Part shown: positions 43,780 to 57,100 of the stretch, piece by piece | Layout of the letters: each line of letters opens with the position of its first letter | Numbering within the stretch: the stretch's first letter is position 1 | NCBI RefSeq assembly: GCF_026151205.1 | Contig: NC_087084.1 | Span: 10,691,453-10,755,452, forward strand | Reading direction: 5' to 3' | DNA from: Bolinopsis microptera | Taxonomy: Eukaryota > Ctenophora > Tentaculata > Lobata > Bolinopsidae | DNA length: 64,000 nt | Notes under the pieces: generated by a model | The model's input: only the letters and a program-made list of their open reading frames with translations | What the model was told of the DNA's origin: nothing | Database searches by the model: none | Program-made: the position numbers and the translations under genes

Positions 43780-46144
43780 ATGAGGAGTATCAGGACGGTA
43801 TGTTTGATCTCCATGCTGCTATTACCAGTCTTGTCCTCCTACGGAGACCAGACTCATGAATACCGCGACTGCACAACTCTGAGGATGAGGACATGCGAGT
43901 ACGCCAACCTTGATACAACTCTAAAGGTACTGCAGTGTGAAATACTTTACATTTATGTTTGTCTTGAGAAAAGATCCTCATCTGGTTATTTGATTGGAAT
44001 ACACTTTATTAACATTGATATTAATCTCTTAATATTACGGACCAAAAGACAATCTCACATCATTAAATATACTTTACACCAGATTTTTGGATGGGACTGT
44101 TTGAGTGATAGTCAATACATGTGTGCATTGGAGATGACGGAGAAGAGGATTGCCCTGGGAAAACCCATCCTCCAATACAATGGCCGGGTATTTTGAAAGA
44201 CACTTCTCTTGATTATAGATTGAATATCTCAAACTTGGGTTATATCATTACCAAGGCAACTTAGTAATATGTAACAGATGAATTTAAAGGTTTAATTCGT
44301 AAGAAATGAATGTCACAAATAATAATAATCGTTCAGTGGGCGTTCAGAAGGTATATTGGCCTACAAGAGCCAGCCTCAGTTTTCTTCTCCTTCTGTAATG
44401 GCTTTGCTGTTTTCCTGGGTATCTCCAACCTAGTCGCCAAGGTTCCTGTCACCTACAACCTCTTCCATACTTGGCTCGGATATGGAATTGTGAGTAATTT
44501 TCATAACCACACACCTAAAGCTCACAAATACAAGTTTCTAAGTTATAAAACTAAAATCAAATATTAAAGTCAAGAAATGGAGCAGTTTTTTACACAGCAC
44601 TGACATCTCCCCCATTCTAGGTGTGTCTCATCACGTGGTTTGTGTCGTTTCTGTTCCACGCGAAGGACACTGTGACTACAGAGATTCTGGATTACCTGGG
44701 TGCAAGTACCATGGTCATGTTGTCTCTCTACTGCATGTTGCTGAGGATATCGGGCAGGGATCAGTTCGGAAAGATCAAAAACCATCTGTATGTCATGCTA
44801 ACTGTTTTTTAAGCAAACTAACAAAATTACAATCAAAATAGAGTAAAAGTCTACTGTTAGAAAATTATGATAACTGCCATAATATAATAGTAATTAGACT
44901 TCTGACACCTTTATTGGGTGATATGTAATTTAAGATATATGTAATTTAAGATATATTTAATTTAAGATATGGTATTTACAGGAACTACAAGTACGGGTTA
45001 CCAATATTCCTACTGTGGGCCTATCACGCCTACAATCTTGGGTTCTACAAGAAAATTGACTATGGATACAACATGAAATTCAATGTCTTCATAGGTAGTT
45101 ACATCAGATCAACATTGGATTAAGTTGCTCCATTTTACTTTTTTTGTCAAGTGATGTATATAAAATTGACTATGGATACAACATGAAATTCAATGTCTTC
45201 ATAGGTAGTTACATCAGATCAACATTGGATTAAGTTGCTCCATTTTACTTTTTTTTGTCAAGTAATGTATATAATTAAATTGTTACAGTACATACAATGT
45301 AATACTTTCAGCATTTAGATTATTCCAAATTTGGACTAATTTAATTATTTTTAGGATGAAACTACCCTATTTCAATATTATCCCTACTGAATTAACCAAT
45401 AATTATAAAGTAATTAACTAATTAACAGGAGTGACCCATCATCTGCTGCTAACTGGGTGGGGACTCTGGAACTGGAATCACAGACCACACATTAAGAAAG
45501 CTGTCTGGGTCATCGTCTTCTCCTCCCTGGCTCTTCTTCTAGAGGTTAACTATTGTCAGACACAAGGATAAATCGTGTGTGAACATCTTGTGTCTAGACC
45601 TATAAATAGATACATTAAACTAAAGGGTTTAGGTCACTCATAATGCTTTTAATACAATGGATAAGTGGCTTGAACGTTGGTAGTCTTGAACGTTTACAAT
45701 TTGGTAGCCTTTACTGATAACTGAATTCAAGTCACTCCGCCACATTTATATCAGATCCTAGTTACCTATACCATATATTATAATCTTATCACAATACTGT
45801 CGATCCTCAGCTGTTTGATTTCTCGCCTTACTACCTGGTAATGGATGCTCACGCTACCTGGCACGCAGCCACTGTTCCCATTACTGTGCTGTGGTGGAGG
45901 TGAGATTATCTTATTTTGTTACAGCCGGTCTATTTATATTGTAACATCAATCATAAGTGTAACACCAATAATAAGTGTAACATTAATAATAAGTGTAACA
46001 CCAATGTATTGTAACACCAGTAATGATGTTACATTATTGTAACACCAATAATGAGTAGTGTAGATAATATTAAAATTTACTTTCAGTTTCATTGTGGACG
46101 ACTGTGTGTTTGAGTTCAACAGATTCAAGAGGAAAGTTGTGTAA
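43780..46144 (+). CDS. PGAP3: PGAP3-like post-GPI-attachment factor (Per1 family)
   Basis: Multi-pass ER/Golgi membrane protein that removes the sn-2 fatty acid during GPI-anchor remodelling (CREST superfamily). Eight exons in consistent phase: 43780-43926, 44083-44187, 44337-44489, 44621-44787, 44982-45094, 45429-45544, 45811-45899, 46087-46144, giving 315 residues (human about 320). It starts with a signal peptide (ICLISMLLLPVLSS-type), then YRDC and a Cys-rich luminal part (GWDCLSDSQYMC). The family core follows: LQEPASVFFSFCNG, SFLFHAKDTVTTEILDYLGAS (catalytic His/Asp region), DYGYNMKFNV and DFSPYYLVMDAHATWHAATV with the conserved HAxWH. No stops or missing core motifs; probably functional. 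Part of exon 5 is duplicated just downstream. Confidence 0.93.
45052..45265 (+). repeat. Tandem duplication covering the 3' half of PGAP3 exon 5
   Basis: An about 103-base segment that includes AAAATTGACTATGGATACAA and the exon 5 donor (ATAG|GTAGTT) is repeated at once from 45161. The second copy keeps the donor but lacks an acceptor, so it should not be spliced in unless the first donor is skipped. Confidence 0.9.
45935..46050. repeat. 18-bp array in the last PGAP3 intron
   Basis: About six degenerate copies of TGTAACACCAATAATAAG. It lies between exons 7 and 8; no function is suggested. Confidence 0.75.
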
Positions 46145-48147
46145 ATAAGAAGAAGAGAGCTCTCTTATCAGATCTCCTCTCGTTATCTGATGTTTTAAGG
46201 GGAAACTGAGAAGCTGTGCTATTATCATTTGAGGGGGGATAAGTCATGTGGTTTGACGTCATGTCACGTGGTGTGACGTCATGTCACGTGGTTTGAAGTT
46301 ATATCACGTTGTGATGTGACGTCATGTCACGTGGTTTGACGTCATGTTAAGCTGCACTTGGTTATCACCTTCCTTATAACCAGTGTTAAAATTGTGCTCT
46401 TCATTAAGGATATTAGTATTTATTATTAAAATGTAATGTATAACATTGTTCAATACAGCGTGCTGTTAAAAAACTTATGCGATATAGAAAATAGTTGACA
46501 GTATCAAGGTAAAAGGTCACACTGCTTGACTTTTGTGAAACACCACGCCACTCTTTGTCACGTGGTATGCGTCATTTGGTTTGAAATCTTGTCACGTGCG
46601 CGTGGTGTGACGTCATGTCATGTGACTTTACGTTACATCACGTGGTTTAATGACAGGTGTACAATATAGTGTGTACTGTGTAAGCACAGTTCCTTTTGTA
46701 CACAATATTTTGTACACAATATGTTGTGTGTATTTCTTATTATTGCTGTGATAACATTGTATTCTTAAATTCCTTATTCACAGTATTTTGTAATTAAGAG
46801 ATCTGTGGTATCCAGCTGGCGATTATAATGAAACTTTAAAAAGAGAAAAATGTCAGTGATTAAGCAATTATCTGGGCTACTTTTAATGATCGTTGCTGTA
46901 ATAAGTTGGGGTTTATCTAGATCACGTGACTATGTTTTAGTCAAAATGTGCAAAATGGAGCTGTTATCTTCTCTGCCATGGTAACTGTATTTAAGGGGAA
47001 ACTTTGTAAATGGTAGTTATATCTTGTGTAACAACATGTGTAACAACATGTGTAACAACATGTGTAACAACATGTGTAACAACATGTGTAACAACATGTG
47101 TAACAACATGCGTAACAATGTTGTTACACATGTTCATGTGTAACAACATGCGTAACATGTGGTTTTGTTACAATATATATTATAATTGTGACACTCTAGC
47201 TGCTTTGATGTGCTCTAATAAATAACACATGTTTCACTTTACTGCTGCTTAATATGAGGCTGTTGATTAATTATCATTGATTGTGTACATATAACATACA
47301 TAATATTATTACATAATATAATAATATTGTTATAAATCATCTACTGTTTGTGTTACCAGGGCTTTAAGGTTTGACTGTTTTAAATCTTTCAGTGGAGCTT
47401 TATTGAATAAGCTTTATTAATATCAGTCTTATTCGTTGGGCTCCCAATATAATTTTGCTAGCAAAATTTTTATCTGATATCATAGTATTTTCGCTGGTAA
47501 TAACTTTGAATTGGTAATTAATTCATCAATATATTTTATCTTTAGAAATGCTGAAGTGTAATTATTTTGTTTAGTCCAAGTTTCAGGGTGTGTTGTCTAA
47601 TTAATTTACTGCAGTTCTGGGGTTTAAACCGGCGGATCTGGGATAGGCTACTAAAGTGCTACTGAGGTTTAACTAGAAGTAGATGGGAAGGAGTGGGAAG
47701 GAGGAAGAGGGGGAGGAGGAAGAGGAGAGGGAAGGGGAGGAGGAGGAGGAGTAAATAGCAGGCTTCAGTTTTGGGGGTATATTTTCATACCAATAAAATA
47801 TGATGGGTAGTTAAATAGTCGAATAGACGTGAAAAAGAACTATTTTAAGTATCATTATTGTAGACTAATTATTGTGAATTTTCATTGTTATTAATCTTAT
47901 TTGAGTTGCTACAGTGATATTATATTTAACCTTATTAAGCTAAATTCATTCGGTGTTTTACTTCAATTATACTGATCTTGTTTGACTTAAAAATCAAGTA
48001 CGTTATTTACTTAATAAAATTAATATAACTACCTGTTTTGTTATATCTATTAACCAAACAAAATTTCTGCCAAGCTTTTTATCAATTAACTCATCATTTA
48101 ACTAATTAATTGCATAATTGAATAATACACTACTTAATTAGGGCACC
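46145..48147. other. PGAP3-kinesin intergenic region
   Basis: Two kb with no exon. It holds CRE/E-box palindrome clusters (46245-46345 and 46555-46650: TGTCACGTGGTGTGACGTCA), a 12-bp GTGTAACAACAT array (47025-47110) followed by its inverted form, a possible poly-A signal AATAAA at 47217-47222 and a purine-rich tract (47690-47752). The kinesin promoter should lie in the last few hundred bases, where I see no clear TATA element. Confidence 0.55.
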
Positions 48148-51100
48148 ATGTCGATCGAGCCCGACGCCGTTAGTATAAAGGTTGTGGCTCGTTTTCGGCC
48201 GTTCAATGATAAGGAATTGGCGATCAGCACCAACTCAACCTTCAAATTCATCGGGGATGAGTGCGTCAATATAAACGTACGTGCAAACTTCTATATTTAC
48301 GTGCAAACCTCTATATTTTAGTTATGTGAACTAAATAAATAATTAGTCTTTATCGAAACTATGTTTATTTCTTAATTTACTGACTGATCAAAGTAAGCTA
48401 AATTACACAGTCGTCAAACTAAATTACTGAAATCTACCCCCTACTCTTTTTAGAGTTTCTAATCTCTTCAAAATAACACAACCTTGCTAATCTCTAATTT
48501 TCAGGGTAAAACGTACGTGTTTGACAGAATATTCAAAGAGCAAGCCACCCAAGAAGATGTTTACACTTACTCTGCTAAACCTATTGTTGCTGGTTAGTCT
48601 AAATCTATTGTCGCGGGTAAAATATGCGAAATATTCGCTACTAAATTGAGTTACATTTACTTAATTAGGATACTTCTAGGAGAATTCGTAGATTCCTCTA
48701 CTGGGTCATCAAATAGTTCAACCATCAAATAGTTCGACCGCCCTTGAGCATCTCTGCTGCCTTGTTCCTACTTCAGTCCAGCTACGAATTTCCATTTGGA
48801 TAAACGTAGTTCCTCACAGATGGGTTATCAGGAAACGGTTTAAGAAATGCTGATAGCTTTGCTTTGAACAGCAGTGGATATTCAATGAGGTGAAGATCTG
48901 ATGGAATGGTGTTCCATAAACGTGGCCCCATTACTGCAAATGAACCATCATATAATGACTGTTGACGTTGAGTGCTGGTCTTGCTGAAACTTGAAATGTT
49001 GACCTTGATTCTGTGTTTTGTTAGAGTAGAAAAATGGATCCCCAGGTCATTTGGGCAGCGTTGGTAGAAGATTTTCCATATATATATTTTCCATATATAT
49101 AGATGATAACATAACGCTCCCTCCTCCTCTACATCTACATAAAATGTAGTGCTTCGAGCCGCTGCCAATAGTCAAAATGTTGAACATCCCAAATCCTTGA
49201 GGTGAAACGTTTAAAAGTACGCTGCACCCCTTAACTGCAACCTGTTGGATGTCTGATATTTTACTGGTATTCCACAGAGAGTAGCGGTACTCTAAATGAC
49301 TAAGGACAAGTGACTTGTATAGTGTCAACATTGTGACTGAGCACACAGGCTGCAACTTTTATAATTATGAGTCATTTTCTTTAGGCCAAGGGGAACAAAT
49401 TATCCTCAGACATCTGGCTACTTAGTTGATAGTTGGATAATCGTGTTAAATTTTCAAAATTGAGTTATTGTGCTGTACTTATAGAGGTATGGTTGAAACG
49501 TAAAGATAGTGCGTTCGTGACAGCAATTTCCAAAGAAGTCACTAGACTTAGCCATTTCTTGTATTTTGATAAATTTTTACTACACTTTTTGCGAAACATC
49601 TGTTCTGAAAGTTTGCCTCAGTTGCTTTTGTTTGGGAGTTGGACTTACTGTACCAAACTGTACCAAGGTGAAATATTTGGTACCAAGGCATTTATCTCGA
49701 GATCGTGTAGGTAAAATGTCTTTAAACTTTCGAAATAGTAAGTTAACTATAATAGGAACAATCTCTGCGAGTTTGGGCGAATTTCTATATTTGCCAAACT
49801 TGAGATATCACTTCAAACACAAGAAAATATCTCGAAATGGGTACAATATTTGGTACCGAGGCATGCGCGATCGCCCAAACTCGCACAAATTGTTCCTATT
49901 ATAGTTATCTTACTATCTGGAAAGTTTAAGAAAATTGATCAACACGATCTCGAGATAAATGCCTTGGTACCACTCAAAACCACCAATTTGGAGATATTTT
50001 CTTGTGTTTGAAGTGATATCTCCAATTTGGCACATAGAAATCCACCCAAACTTGCACAGATTGTTCCTATTATAGTTCTTCTACTATCTGGAAAGTTTCA
50101 AATAAATAATATATTAGGATCTGGATAAACTCGGAAAAAAAATCGAAAATATATTCTATGTTATTTACTGAAACACTTGATTTTCGACCATTCTATTTGG
50201 TACAGTTTTGTCGAAAGTCCTTCTGTTGTTTGGTTTTTTGAATACTTATTTGTAGGCCGCGGGGTTTCGTAAATGTTACAATCGTCTTTGCGGCGCGCAA
50301 AGACGCGCGATATATGAGAATTTCGATTTGTGCGCGCATTTGCGATAATATACGTTACCGTACCGAAATAAAATGAATCCAGCAACAGCTGCAATCTAGG
50401 AGGGCTAATCAATAAATTATTTTAAAATAAGATATTTTCATTAGTTTTGTGGTCATACATATTTAGAATTTTAGGTGAGTCCGATGCTACACACTAGTTC
50501 TATTCAGAAGGTGCTAAATATTTTCTCTCGTCGAGAAATATTCTCTTTATACAGTTACTAGTTTAACCCGTGCCTACATCCGGGACTTCACTATCGCAGT
50601 TGAAATGCAAAAGTATAAACCCGTCTATCATATTCGAAAATACGCATTACATTTTCGTAGTTAAAACGGTGCGAAAGTATGAACTCGCTCTGTCCATGAA
50701 ACACACCGCAATTTAATTCTGAGTGCCCCTCACGTATTATAGTATCTTATAGTAATACCTGAAATGCATTCTCGAGGAACACTGCCAAATTACCTAATTA
50801 TATAGCAAATCTGTTATGAGGAGAGAGAGAGAGCGAGAGAGGGAGAGTAAGTGAGACACTTTAGTATCACATTTGGGCCACAAAATGTTCAATTAAACCA
50901 CTTACCACCGGCCGATTTAGCTTAGTCAGAGTTTTTTTCGGCACTATACCGAAAAAACCAGCCCCGTTACTCTTACCGTTTTCTTGATTAAGCCGTTCGG
51001 AAATTGCACGCGAACGAACACACATCTTGAGATTATTAGTATTTATAGTGTAACCCGTGCCTACGGCCGGGACTTCACTATCGCAGTTGAATTGCATAAG

Positions 51101-54100
51101 TATAAACTGTGCAGAAATTAAAACGGTGCAAAAATATGAACTATCTCAGTCGAAACCGGCTGCATTAGAGTAAATTAATTCTGAGCGCCCAACACGTAAT
51201 ACGTATCCAATAGTAATACTTAATAGGCTCCACTGCCAAATTACCTAATTATGTACAAAGCTGTAATTAGGGGAGCTGTAAATGGGGAGAGAGAGTGAGA
51301 GAGAGGGAGAAAATGTGAGACACTTTAGTATCACATTTGGGGTACAAAACCATCGATTAAACCACTTACCACCGGCCGATTTAAAAAACCTTAATCATTT
51401 GGCTTGGTCAGAGTTTTAGCGGGACTATACCGAAGAAACCAGCCCCGTAACTCTTACCGTTTTCTTAATTAAGCCGTTCGGAAATCACACGCAAACGAAC
51501 ACACAAACACACATCTTGAGATCATTAATATAGATAGTTGTCCATACAGTTATCATTATTCTGATTGAAGTATTCAACGAATATAGCAACAACAAAAATG
51601 ATTTTTGCAAAGAAGGTTTTTATTTTGACTAACATCCTAGGTAGTTCATGCGTTTATCCACATAATTTAACAACATAATTTACAGATATCCTAAACGGCT
51701 ACAACGGGACTATATTCGCGTACGGCCAGACTGCTAGTGGGAAAACACACACTATGGAGGTAAGATACGGATTACGGATAAATACAGTCTCATTCAACAG
51801 CCAACTTCGATCTTTTTCTTTTTGGGCCACTGACTCCAATACAACTTAATTTAGAAAACACTAATTACCACTGTTGTAGTTACCATGGTAACAAGAAACT
51901 CACTCAGGGTATGTTGGGAGATCCAGACTGGCAAGGTATTATACCACGTATAGTGGAAGATATCTTCAACTATATTTACAGGTTAGTTTCACTTTCACTT
52001 TCACTGCTTTTAAAACTTTCGCTGAGACTTACTTAGGATTACTTACCATCGCTGCTGCCTTGTTCATACTCCAGTCCAGTAAATAAATTCGAGTAGGGCA
52101 GCTTAGTTTCTCATAGATAGGTTATCTGGAAACGAGAGTTTATTCAATTCTAACACACCGCGTGTTTTCAGCATGGAAGAGAATGTTGAGTTCCATATCA
52201 AGGTGTCTTATTATGAGATTTACATGGAGAGAATACGAGATCTCCTCGACAGTGGGTTACTATTTACATTTATATCATTTTACAATACAACCTCTTTAAT
52301 TTTATACCGAACCTCTCGGTGGGAACAAAAACTGCATGGTAATCCCCAAATTAGAGGGTTTCATACTTCATATGTTCCCAATCCCCAGTATCTGTAGCTT
52401 CTCAAATATCCTGTCAAGCGTATCTGCAAGTATTTTGTCGTAATGTGATGGAATACATCAAAATACGATAAATCGCCACCAAACGCGATATGAGCTTTGA
52501 TAAATCACAATTCTTGCACCACACTAGCTAATTAACTTAAAATTTTGGGAGAAAGAACTACGAACTAAGAAGCCCCGGTATATCGAGGTACATGGTATAG
52601 AGACTAGAAAGGCACGGTATATAATAGAGGCTATACTGAATTATTCCTCAAGACACTTAGACATTTCTAGCAATCATCTTAAATTTTAATAACACTTTAT
52701 TATTCAGTCTTCTGATTTTAGATATTATGAACTCATGATATTGATAAGAGCAGGAACCCTATCATATACTGTATAAGTAACTGTAAAGTCTAGTTTACGT
52801 TATATCGACCACGTCACCTCGTGTCTTTACTGCGAAATTGTCTTTATCGCGAAACGCTCCGAATTCTCTGAAATCTTGTAAAGTTGTAATGTCTTTTCGC
52901 GGAAAATCAGTCTTTACGTAACGTCTTCCGTGTGGACTTAGGAATGTAAATTAGGAGATGAACAATTTGGTTGGGGAAGAGGCGTAAAGTGGAGTGGAGC
53001 CACTCCCATATAGCCAATATACCTGTGGTTACTATGGGGTTACCATGGTTACTAATGGGTTGGGTTACCACGGTTACTAAAGGATTACCATGGTTTAAAA
53101 AACTACCCCATCAGCCACGAAGACGAATCTGCCGATACACGAGGATAAATGCAGGGTACCTTACGTGAAGGGGGTTACTGAGAGATTTGTGGGAAGTCCT
53201 GAGGAAATAATGGATGTTATAAGTGAGGGGAAATCTAACAGAGCTGTCTCCGTTACTAGTAAGTTACTATTGTTACTAGTAAGTTACTATGGTTACTAGT
53301 GATGTAATATCCGGATAGGAACATTGTTTATTAGTCGCATTATTGTGAAATGTGATATTTCTGATGATTCCGTGTATTATTTTGTCACAATACATGGAAT
53401 CATGAGACATTTTCATTAGAAACATCGTCACTAGTGAGTAATTATACACAGGAAGAGACTGGTAATATTTTACGTATTAACTTAGGGGAGGGGAGTAGAG
53501 GGAGGGGAGGGAGGGAGGGGAGGGAGGGGAGGGAGGAAGGGGTTTCTAAATGATTACGCTAGTGTTATTTGAATAAACTAGCCATGTTGTGTGCTGGACT
53601 GCTTACGGAGAGGGAGGAGGGTTAACATTGGCCAAAAATGGTTACCTTGGTTACTATGGTTACTAACTATAGTTACTAGTAAGTTACTCTACTCTTTAAT
53701 TACAGACATGAACGAGCACAGTTCTCGGTCCCACAGTGTCTTCCAGCTCTCAATCTCACAAGTAAACATGGAGTCTCAGCAGAAACTTAACGGCAAACTC
53801 TACCTGGTCGATCTGGCTGGTAGTGAGAAGGTAAACATCTAACTATTTTCTAATATTTTAGGCAAATTTATAAACGTTTTTACATAATTTCTCACCCAAT
53901 AGATCTTGAAATGATAAAATGTAGGTTCTCAATGTAACCACAACAACTTCCAGGTCAGTAAAACACAAGCAGAAGGGATGACATTAGACGAAGCTAAGAA
54001 TATTAACAAGTCGCTGTCGTCGCTTGGCAACGTTATCGCAGCTCTATCAGAGGGACAATCTCACATACCTTACCGGGATAGTAAGATGACTAGAGTCCTT

Positions 54101-57100
54101 CAAGAGAGTTTAGGTAACGTTAATTACCTAATTAATTAATTAATTAATTAATTAATGTTTTATCATAGCTTGTAGACATTTGGTTGTTAATGTGGATGTG
54201 GTTTTTTTTAATTGTTATGTAATTTAAAGGATGCGGTTAGAATTATTCGTAAATATGGTATGAGATGACTATTTCATCAGATTCATGACGAAACCTTCTC
54301 ACTGTTAATGTTAAACCCGTGTTTATTGTTTGTTTTCAGGTGGAAATGCGCGCACTACAATAGTGATCTGCTGCTCCCCCTCAATGTATAACGAAAGTGA
54401 AACAAAGTCTACTGTACTATTCGGAACACGTGCCAAGACTATCAAGAACACAGTGACAGTAAACGTTGAGCTCACTGCGGAGGAGTGGCGTCTTCGGTAG
54501 GTTGAAAATATTTCCTTGTGTTTGAGAAACTACAAGTTTAACGTTAGTAACAGCACAATCACCATGGTTACACACCACCATCACACAGTTTCCTCGCAGG
54601 TACGAGAAGGAGGTTGAGAAGAACAAGAGATTGAAGTTGCTGCTAGCTAAGTGTGATACTGAACTACAGAAATGGAGAAAAGGCGAGGTGAGCAACAGTT
54701 ATCTTGTTAACTTTAAATAGATAAACAATTTATTGTTTATTGAGGTACAGATTAGAATGGTATAATTGGATAAAATTACATTGAAATAGTGACCTGTACC
54801 TCTTCTGAAAAGAAAAATTCCAAATTGAGCATTAATTGAATAATCACACCGTATCATATTTTAAAGATAACTTGTCTAAAAGTGTTCATTTTATGAGTAA
54901 AAGATAAAAGTTGTGAGCCTCCTGCAAAATTGCAGCTTCTTCAGGTACGCAGACTTGTTTACATTTCACATTTCACATTTCACATTTCTCCCTTACATAT
55001 TGCCATTACATGTTGCCTTTCCACTGCAATGTTACTATCACATTGTCGTTTAGCATTTCTCCAAATATTTCCCGTGCTTCCCTTATCTCCGTCCCAGTAT
55101 ATTGTATCCTCCTCTGGGTAGAAGTGGAAGGAGTATCTTCTGTCATCTGGAAAGTTGACGTAGCCGGTCAAAGAATTCCCTCTTGGGTTCATCTGTCCGC
55201 TGGCATCGGGGCGTCCAACACTATCTGACCACTTCAAATGCATGGTGGAATCATGGTGGACTCCGTTATAAATGTAGATGGTTGCTATGTCAGCAACCTC
55301 AATAACCTTGCACGGGCCAAGTAACTGATGGTCTTTAGAACCACCGGCACCGTCCGGGACAACAACAACATAGCCGAGCACGAGTGTTACCAAAGATAAC
55401 AGGATCCGCACCAAGGAAAGCATGATATGGTCTTCCTAAAATGAGTTGAAGAATTATCAGTTTTTACTTTAACAACATCAGTATAGAAGAAAGATGGGTG
55501 CTATAGTGCTATATCTCAATCCATACTAGTATAGGATACCTTTTCGGCTCTAAGAAAATGAATTTTACAATGAATTAGCAAACCGAAATTATTAATTTGA
55601 AATTGAGCTCTAATAGAAGTTTCATCAAGAGTATTTGTACCAAATTATAGATAAGATAATAAAAGATAAGATGATGAGAAGAAATTGAGCTCTAAACCCT
55701 AGTCTGCGCTCTGATTGGTTGGTTTGTGTACGTGATACATATACTGCGCTCTGATTGGTTGGTTTGTGAACGTGATACATATACTGCGCTCTGATTGGTT
55801 GGTTTGTGTACGTGATACATATACTGCGCTCTGATTGGTTGGTTTGTGTACGTGATACATATACTGCGCTCTGATTGGTTGGTTTGTGTACGTGATACAT
55901 ATACTGCGCTCTGATTGGTTGGTTTGTGTACGTGATACATATACTGCGCTCTGATTGGTTGGTTTGTGAACGTGATACATATACTGCGCTCTGATTGGTT
56001 GGTTTGTGTACGTGATACATATACTGCGCTCTGATTGGTTGGTTTGTGTACGTGATACATATACTGCGCTCTGATTGGTTGGTTTGTGTACGTGATACAT
56101 ATACTGCGCTCTGATTGGTTGGTTTGTGAACGTGATACATATACTGCGCTCTGATTGGTTGGTTTGTGTACGTGATACATATACTGCGCTCTGATTGGTT
56201 GGTTTGTGTACGTGATACATATACTGCGCTCTGATTGGTTGGTTTGTGTACGTGATACATATACTGCGCTCTGATTGGTTCCCTAGCAGAATCACCCGAT
56301 TAAGGCAGTGCCTGAGTGTCTGCCAAGGGACGAATAAATAATAACATCATTCTCTTAAATCTGAACTTAATTACAATTGGTACGCGTACGGTGCTTATCA
56401 ACAATCAACATATTATACAGATTGAGATGATGCGATTAAGGCTTGAATTTGATAATACTTTTATACGGTCTGCCCCCCCCCCCCCCCCCCAACTTGCCAA
56501 TTGATGATAAGGATCTATTTGAATCTAGACAACCAGTCGAAGTCTCGTTATCGAACTTTTTCTAATTTCATCGTTTTTAAATAATTGTCAAAATAACCTC
56601 CAAGTGAGTTACGATAACAATGAAAGTGTCTCTCGTGTGGTTACAAGTAAGTAACTATGGTTACTATTAAGTAAATATGGTTACAAGTAAGTAACTATGG
56701 TTAATAGTGAGTTACTATAACAACTGAAACTGTCTCTCGTGTGTTTCCAAGTAAGTAACTATGGTTACTATTAAGTAACTTTGGTTACTAGTTAGTAACT
56801 ATACCAACTGAAACTCAGGCGGTATCAGAAGACGAGCAGACGAAGATAAGAGACGGATCAGAAAGTGCTAGATTACAACCTGGGTTCGACCTGTCTCCCT
56901 CGCCCTCTACTGTTAGTATTAGTAACTTACTGGGAGTCAACAACGCTAGCGAGGCTGAGAGAATCGCTTTCGTTAAGGTGAGTTACGCAAACACAAGGAA
57001 AGTTTAATACTTGAGAAACAAATACCACCTTTTGTATTCAGCTTAAAGAAAAAGATTATTTTGTACATTTTGTTGATTACAAAAATCTGGCACAGTCTGC

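Larger units (their letters stand above)
48593..51685 (+). other. Kinesin intron 2, filled with repeat elements
   Basis: This 3.1-kb intron splits the codon after SAKPIVA. It contains an antisense LINE remnant (48755-49355), a fold-back repeat (49660-50100) and a tandem pair of about 490-bp units (50560-51535). Most other kinesin introns are below 700 bases, so insertions explain its size. Confidence 0.8.

Noticed and set aside
55706-56283. CRISPR-like array
   Set aside because: Units are contiguous with no unique spacers, and the genome is eukaryotic.
55625-56295. Three long minus-strand ORFs ([14 protein letters not shown] repeats)
   Set aside because: A 40-bp unit shifts frame each copy, so all three frames show the same peptide in rotation; not a protein.
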